From Firmicutes bacterium UBA2595 (GTDB taxonomy: Bacteria; Bacillota; Thermincolia; Thermincolales; UBA2595), in NCBI GenBank assembly GCA_002339745.1, contig DDKP01000134.1, forward strand, positions 12,224-28,457: a DNA stretch of 16,234 nucleotides. The letters run 5' to 3'. Below, in pieces: positions 14,801 through 16,234 of the stretch. The notes beneath the pieces were generated by a model. The model was given only the letters and a program-made list of their open reading frames with translations, was not told the DNA's origin and did not search any database. Numbering within the stretch: the stretch's first letter is position 1; each line of letters starts with the position of its first letter. A program made the translations under genes and the position numbers.

Positions 14801-15346
14801 GTCCAGTATCCCTCCCCGTATACTGAAATGCCCGGGGCCCTCTACCAGATCGACTCGTTCATATCCCTGTTCAACCAGGCGCCTGGCGATATTCGCCAGT
14901 TCAATCCTCTGTTTGACCTTAATGCAGTATCCCCTGAACATCTGGGGCGGCGCCAGCCTTTTCAACAAGGCTTCAACCGGCGCCACCAGGACAGGCCTAT
15001 CGGAATAAATTAAACCTTGCAGGGCCCTCAAACGCTGGGCCATCACTTCACGGCTCTGGGCAATCGCGCCGAAAGGGACCGGATCCAGATCGGGGTAAAG
15101 AAAAACCTCTCGGTCGGGAAGGAGGGTTTTTAAGTCTGTCGCCCTTTTCTTGGCGGACTGGGAACCCGCGGCAAGAAACAAGACAGGTTCGCGGCAGGCG
15201 CTAACCAGCGCCGCCGTAATGTAACTTACCTGGGAAGATGCCAGACCGTAAACCATCTGATAACCGAATTTCTTCCGGAGGCCTTTGGCCAGTGATTGGT
15301 ATTCTTCATTTTCCAGCAGCAGTTGATAGAAGCCGTGCATTGACAT
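11810..15346 (-). CDS. mfd: Transcription-repair coupling factor Mfd
   Basis: Mfd is a DNA translocase that removes RNA polymerase stalled at lesions and recruits UvrA. The product (1178 residues from ATG 15346) has the UvrB-like module at the N terminus (about 1-350) and a CarD-like RNA polymerase interaction domain (about 498-572, DLRAGDYVVHVNHGIGKYMG). The SF2 translocase follows, with Walker A GDVGYGKT (656-663), the DEEQ motif (757-760) and TATPIPRTL. A C-terminal TRCF domain ends it. The ORF runs up to TTG 15436, but that TTG lies inside the predicted -35 of the promoter and the fin terminator's T-tract. ATG 15346 gives a length close to B. subtilis Mfd (1177). GGAGAGG lies 14 nt before it, so spacing is long. 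ATG 15340 is an alternative. Confidence 0.95.
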   Translation of the reverse strand: MSMHGFYQLLLENEEYQSLAKGLRKKFGYQMVYGLASSQVSYITAALVSACREPVLFLAAGSQSAKKRATDLKTLLPDREVFLYPDLDPVPFGAIAQSREVMAQRLRALQGLIYSDRPVLVAPVEALLKRLAPPQMFRGYCIKVKQRIELANIARRLVEQGYERVDLVEGPGHFSIRGGILDIFPPTCDNPVRIELFDDEVESIREFTVETQRSLDQVDQVSILPAKEVLFPEERITRALPLMHKEFTVQKSMLLKAGKNDAYKRLADRMGEIIAKLEQGCATEGAEPLFSFFYPDAVTLPDYFPPDTIVFLEEPARQREMIESRVTEQAETYTNLLEQGLVLPSQFANNVNYAELNKTLNRFTKIGYSLLPKQVETKPRNIVNFSAKTMHMFKGQTNLLMDEIRTLRGNGFAVVVFASTPSRAQKIDQLFRDEDIFARVEDWLPARLAPGETVIACGVLEAGFELTPVKLAVITDWEIYGQPKRTRIVRTQTQQGAKITHFSDLRAGDYVVHVNHGIGKYMGIKQLEVGGVRKDYLLVQYAGEDRLYVPTDQIGLIQKFLGAEGTAPKLYKLGGTEWHRVKQRVKESVKDLARDLISLYAARQKIPGYKFSPDTVWQKEFEDAFPYEETPDQLKAIEEVKRDMETPRPMDRLLCGDVGYGKTEVAMRAVFKAVTDNKQVAVLVPTTILAQQHFNTFTERFSGYPVQVEMLSRFKSAKEQREILNNVKKGLVDVIIGTHRLLQDDVFFRDLGLVIVDEEQRFGVTHKEKLKHFRKNVDVLTLTATPIPRTLYMALIGARDMSVLETPPEDRFPVQTYVLEFNLEMIADAIRREIDRGGQVYFVHNRVMDIDKTASLIQAMVPEARIVVAHGQMREDQLERRMLDFIAGKYDVLVCTTIIETGLDIPNVNTLVVDEGEKMGLSQLHQLRGRVGRSHRLAYAYFTYRKDKVLSEVAEKRLQAIREFTEFGAGFKIAIRDLEIRGAGNILGPEQHGHMMAVGFDMYCRLLDEAVHEVQGLAPVELPEPNLELSINAFISDGYIQDPAVKIEVYKKIMHIESAEDSRDVEEELVDRFGEMPEPVTNLICIARIKALAKKLGVQSIIHQKDTINIKFYNESNLKAERLAPLTAHFKNRVSFAVTPNLQIILSLRGYKRVEILEKLELLLSKLTNTGELTNAVK

Positions 15347-15382
15347 AATTAATCCAACAACCTCTCCGGGCATGCCAAAAGC

Positions 15383-15400
15383 ACCGGTTTTTGAACCGGT
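15383..15400. other. Hairpin at the 5' end of the mfd mRNA
   Basis: ACCGGTT (15383-15389) and AACCGGT (15394-15400) pair perfectly over 7 bp with a 4-nt loop. If the predicted promoter is right, the stem starts within a few nt of the mRNA 5' end and may protect the transcript. Confidence 0.5.
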
Positions 15401-15408
15401 GGCGGTTT

Positions 15409-15436
15409 TGTATAAATCCTCATTTAAAATATTCAA
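15409..15436 (-). promoter_or_regulatory. Candidate sigma-A promoter of mfd
   Basis: On the minus strand, -35 TTGAAT (15431-15436) and -10 TATACA (15409-15414) are separated by 16 nt. It follows directly on the fin terminator, and predicts a start near 15402 and a leader of about 55 nt. Confidence 0.6.
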
Positions 15437-15465
15437 AAAGAGCTTTAGCGATTACGGCTAAAGCT
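15437..15465 (-). terminator. Terminator between fin and mfd
   Basis: AGCTTTAGC (15441-15449) pairs perfectly with GCTAAAGCT (15457-15465), 9 bp with a 7-nt loop. On the minus strand it is followed by a CTTTTT tract. It lies 10 nt past the fin stop, so it separates the sporulation gene fin from mfd. Confidence 0.85.
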
Positions 15466-15475
15466 CGGCAAAGCT

Positions 15476-15715
15476 TTAATGAATCAGTGGCTGACGGTAA
15501 AAAGCCATGTCTGTTCTGTCATCTAGCGCCAACGTCCTGTTGCATTCGTCACAAGTTGCGGAAATGCATACATCTGACCCTCCAGGGTCTTTTAATATTA
15601 TATCTTGGCTTTCATCCCCAGTCAAGGCTTCAAAATCCGTCTGTATATCCGCGGCATGCAATTCTTCTTTTCTAAATAAATCTCCACAGCAGTCACAAAT
15701 ATATTTAACTTTCAC
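15476..15715 (-). CDS. fin: Anti-sigma-F factor Fin (YabK-like)
   Basis: Fin is a small zinc-binding protein that inhibits sigma-F late in forespore development, helping the switch to sigma-G. The 79-residue product shows two CxxC pairs, C7-x2-C10 (ICDCC) and C55-x2-C58 (CDEC), the expected zinc ligands. The length agrees with B. subtilis Fin (76 residues), and the position directly upstream of mfd matches its locus. The ORF can be extended to 15766, but GTG 15715 is preferred: AAGGGGTG lies about 9 nt before it, and GTGA overlaps the TGA stop of the upstream gene by 4 nt, implying translational coupling. A possible sigma-F promoter precedes the pair. The identity is good on motif plus synteny; residue identity with B. 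subtilis Fin outside the cysteines is low. Confidence 0.88.
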   Translation of the reverse strand: MKVKYICDCCGDLFRKEELHAADIQTDFEALTGDESQDIILKDPGGSDVCISATCDECNRTLALDDRTDMAFYRQPLIH

Positions 15716-16116
15716 CGGGGAACACCCCTTTTCTGCATTATAAATGCTATCACCGTTATATTCCAAACCACATGCACCACGTAACCTGCCAGCAGCGCCG
15801 GGAGGAAAAGCCGGTATTTATCCAGTACCGTGGAGGTTAAGTATCCATAAAAGATATGCCCCAGGAAACTCACGAAACCAGCTTTGATGCCTTGTAACCC
15901 GGACCCCCACGCATCATATATACCCTCTGCCAGTCCAAATATTCCGTGGGTAAGTACCAGGGAGCTGCCTGTTAACACAGCAAATCCTGTTTTTGCTAAT
16001 TCTTCAATAAAAGGGCCTACTGCCACTATAACCTTGGGCCCCGATAATTTCAGGGCTGCCCGGTTTGCCACCCAGGAAACAGCGGCCGCCGTCAACCCAG
16101 CCAGGATAAAACCCAT
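15712..16116 (-). CDS. Minimal PrsW-like membrane protease candidate
   Basis: This 134-residue protein has about five hydrophobic segments (1-22, 28-50, 52-65, 76-95, 103-126). Conserved motifs like those of PrsW-family (and related CPBP) membrane proteases lie in order: EELAK (E38, E39, K42), FGLAE (F60, E64), GHIFYG (H87) and HVVWN (H115, N119). PrsW cleaves anti-sigma factors such as RsiW in B. subtilis. The protein is much shorter than PrsW (about 218 residues) and lacks any extra domain. ATG 16116 has GGAGGG 4 nt upstream. Its stop overlaps the fin GTG start by 4 nt. The gene is certain; protease function is inference from motifs, and it could be an inactive relative or a membrane scaffold. 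Confidence 0.8.
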   Translation of the reverse strand: MGFILAGLTAAAVSWVANRAALKLSGPKVIVAVGPFIEELAKTGFAVLTGSSLVLTHGIFGLAEGIYDAWGSGLQGIKAGFVSFLGHIFYGYLTSTVLDKYRLFLPALLAGYVVHVVWNITVIAFIMQKRGVPR

Positions 16117-16146
16117 CTAGCCCTCCAAGAACACGTATTATGTGTT

Positions 16147-16175
16147 ATCTTCGACTGAAATAACGGTATTTATAC
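16147..16175 (-). promoter_or_regulatory. Possible sigma-F promoter of the PrsW-like-fin operon
   Basis: On the minus strand, GTATA (16171-16175) matches the sigma-F -35. GTCGAAGAT (16147-16155) lies 15 nt downstream and partly matches the -10 (GGNNANAMT). It would fit fin being sigma-F controlled in B. subtilis. The -10 match is imperfect. Confidence 0.4.
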
Positions 16176-16182
16176 AAAAGTA

Positions 16183-16220
16183 GGAGTGTCCCATAAGTAA
16201 AAATCTTATAGGGATACTCC
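16183..16220 (-). terminator. Imperfect hairpin, probable terminator of a gene outside the window
   Basis: GGAGTGTCCCATAAG (16183-16197) pairs with CTTATAGGGATACTCC (16205-16220), with one bulged base and one G-U pair on plus-strand RNA, around a 7-nt loop. On the minus strand a TACTTTTGTA tail follows. Its left arm shares 14 bases with H3 near 10.6 kb in reverse orientation. Confidence 0.5.
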
Positions 16221-16234
16221 CATCAACTACGCAA

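Overview
The window carries a vegetative and sporulation gene cluster from an endospore-forming Firmicute. The gene order fin - mfd - spoVT - spoVB - mazG/yabN - rqcP/yabO - yabP - yabQ - divIC - yabR matches the well-known yab region of Bacillus subtilis. The extra genes (a PrsA-type foldase, hup, a SpoIID/LytB lipoprotein, a small HTH gene, ppx) and the mixed base composition suggest an anaerobic clostridial or Peptococcaceae relative (Desulfotomaculum/Pelotomaculum type). That taxonomic guess is inference. All 17 genes I accept lie on the minus strand, so the operons read from right to left. Long plus-strand ORFs are shadows.

Right end (15.4-16.2 kb): a very small PrsW-like membrane protease candidate overlaps by 4 nt the start of fin, the anti-sigma-F factor. 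A terminator follows fin. Middle right (10.6-15.4 kb): mfd has its own sigma-A-type promoter, and prsA has a near-consensus sigma-A promoter. The largest gene-free stretch (10227-10659) holds a degenerate 10-bp repeat, three consecutive hairpins and a convincing sigma-G promoter for spoVT. Middle (5.6-10.2 kb): spoVT with its terminator, spoVB and the methylase-MazG fusion (closely coupled), then hup with a terminator, and rqcP.

Left (0.1-5.5 kb): spoIID-like lipoprotein with a terminator, the yabP-yabQ cortex pair, then a small HTH gene whose stop codon overlaps the start of divIC (TAATG). A pair of inverted DnaA-box-like sequences and a second palindrome precede that HTH gene. Next come yabR behind a perfect consensus sigma-A promoter, a strong bidirectional terminator, ppx, and an unrecognised 319-residue Tyr/Trp/Pro-rich protein.

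The genes combine sporulation control (Fin, SpoVT), envelope and cortex building (SpoVB, YabP, YabQ, SpoIID-like, PrsA), cell division (DivIC), and genome or ribosome upkeep (Mfd, HU, MazG, RqcP). Several computed ORF starts are too long. From Shine-Dalgarno sites, promoters and overlaps I moved the starts of mfd, spoVT, spoVB, mazG, yabP, the HTH gene, ppx and fin.
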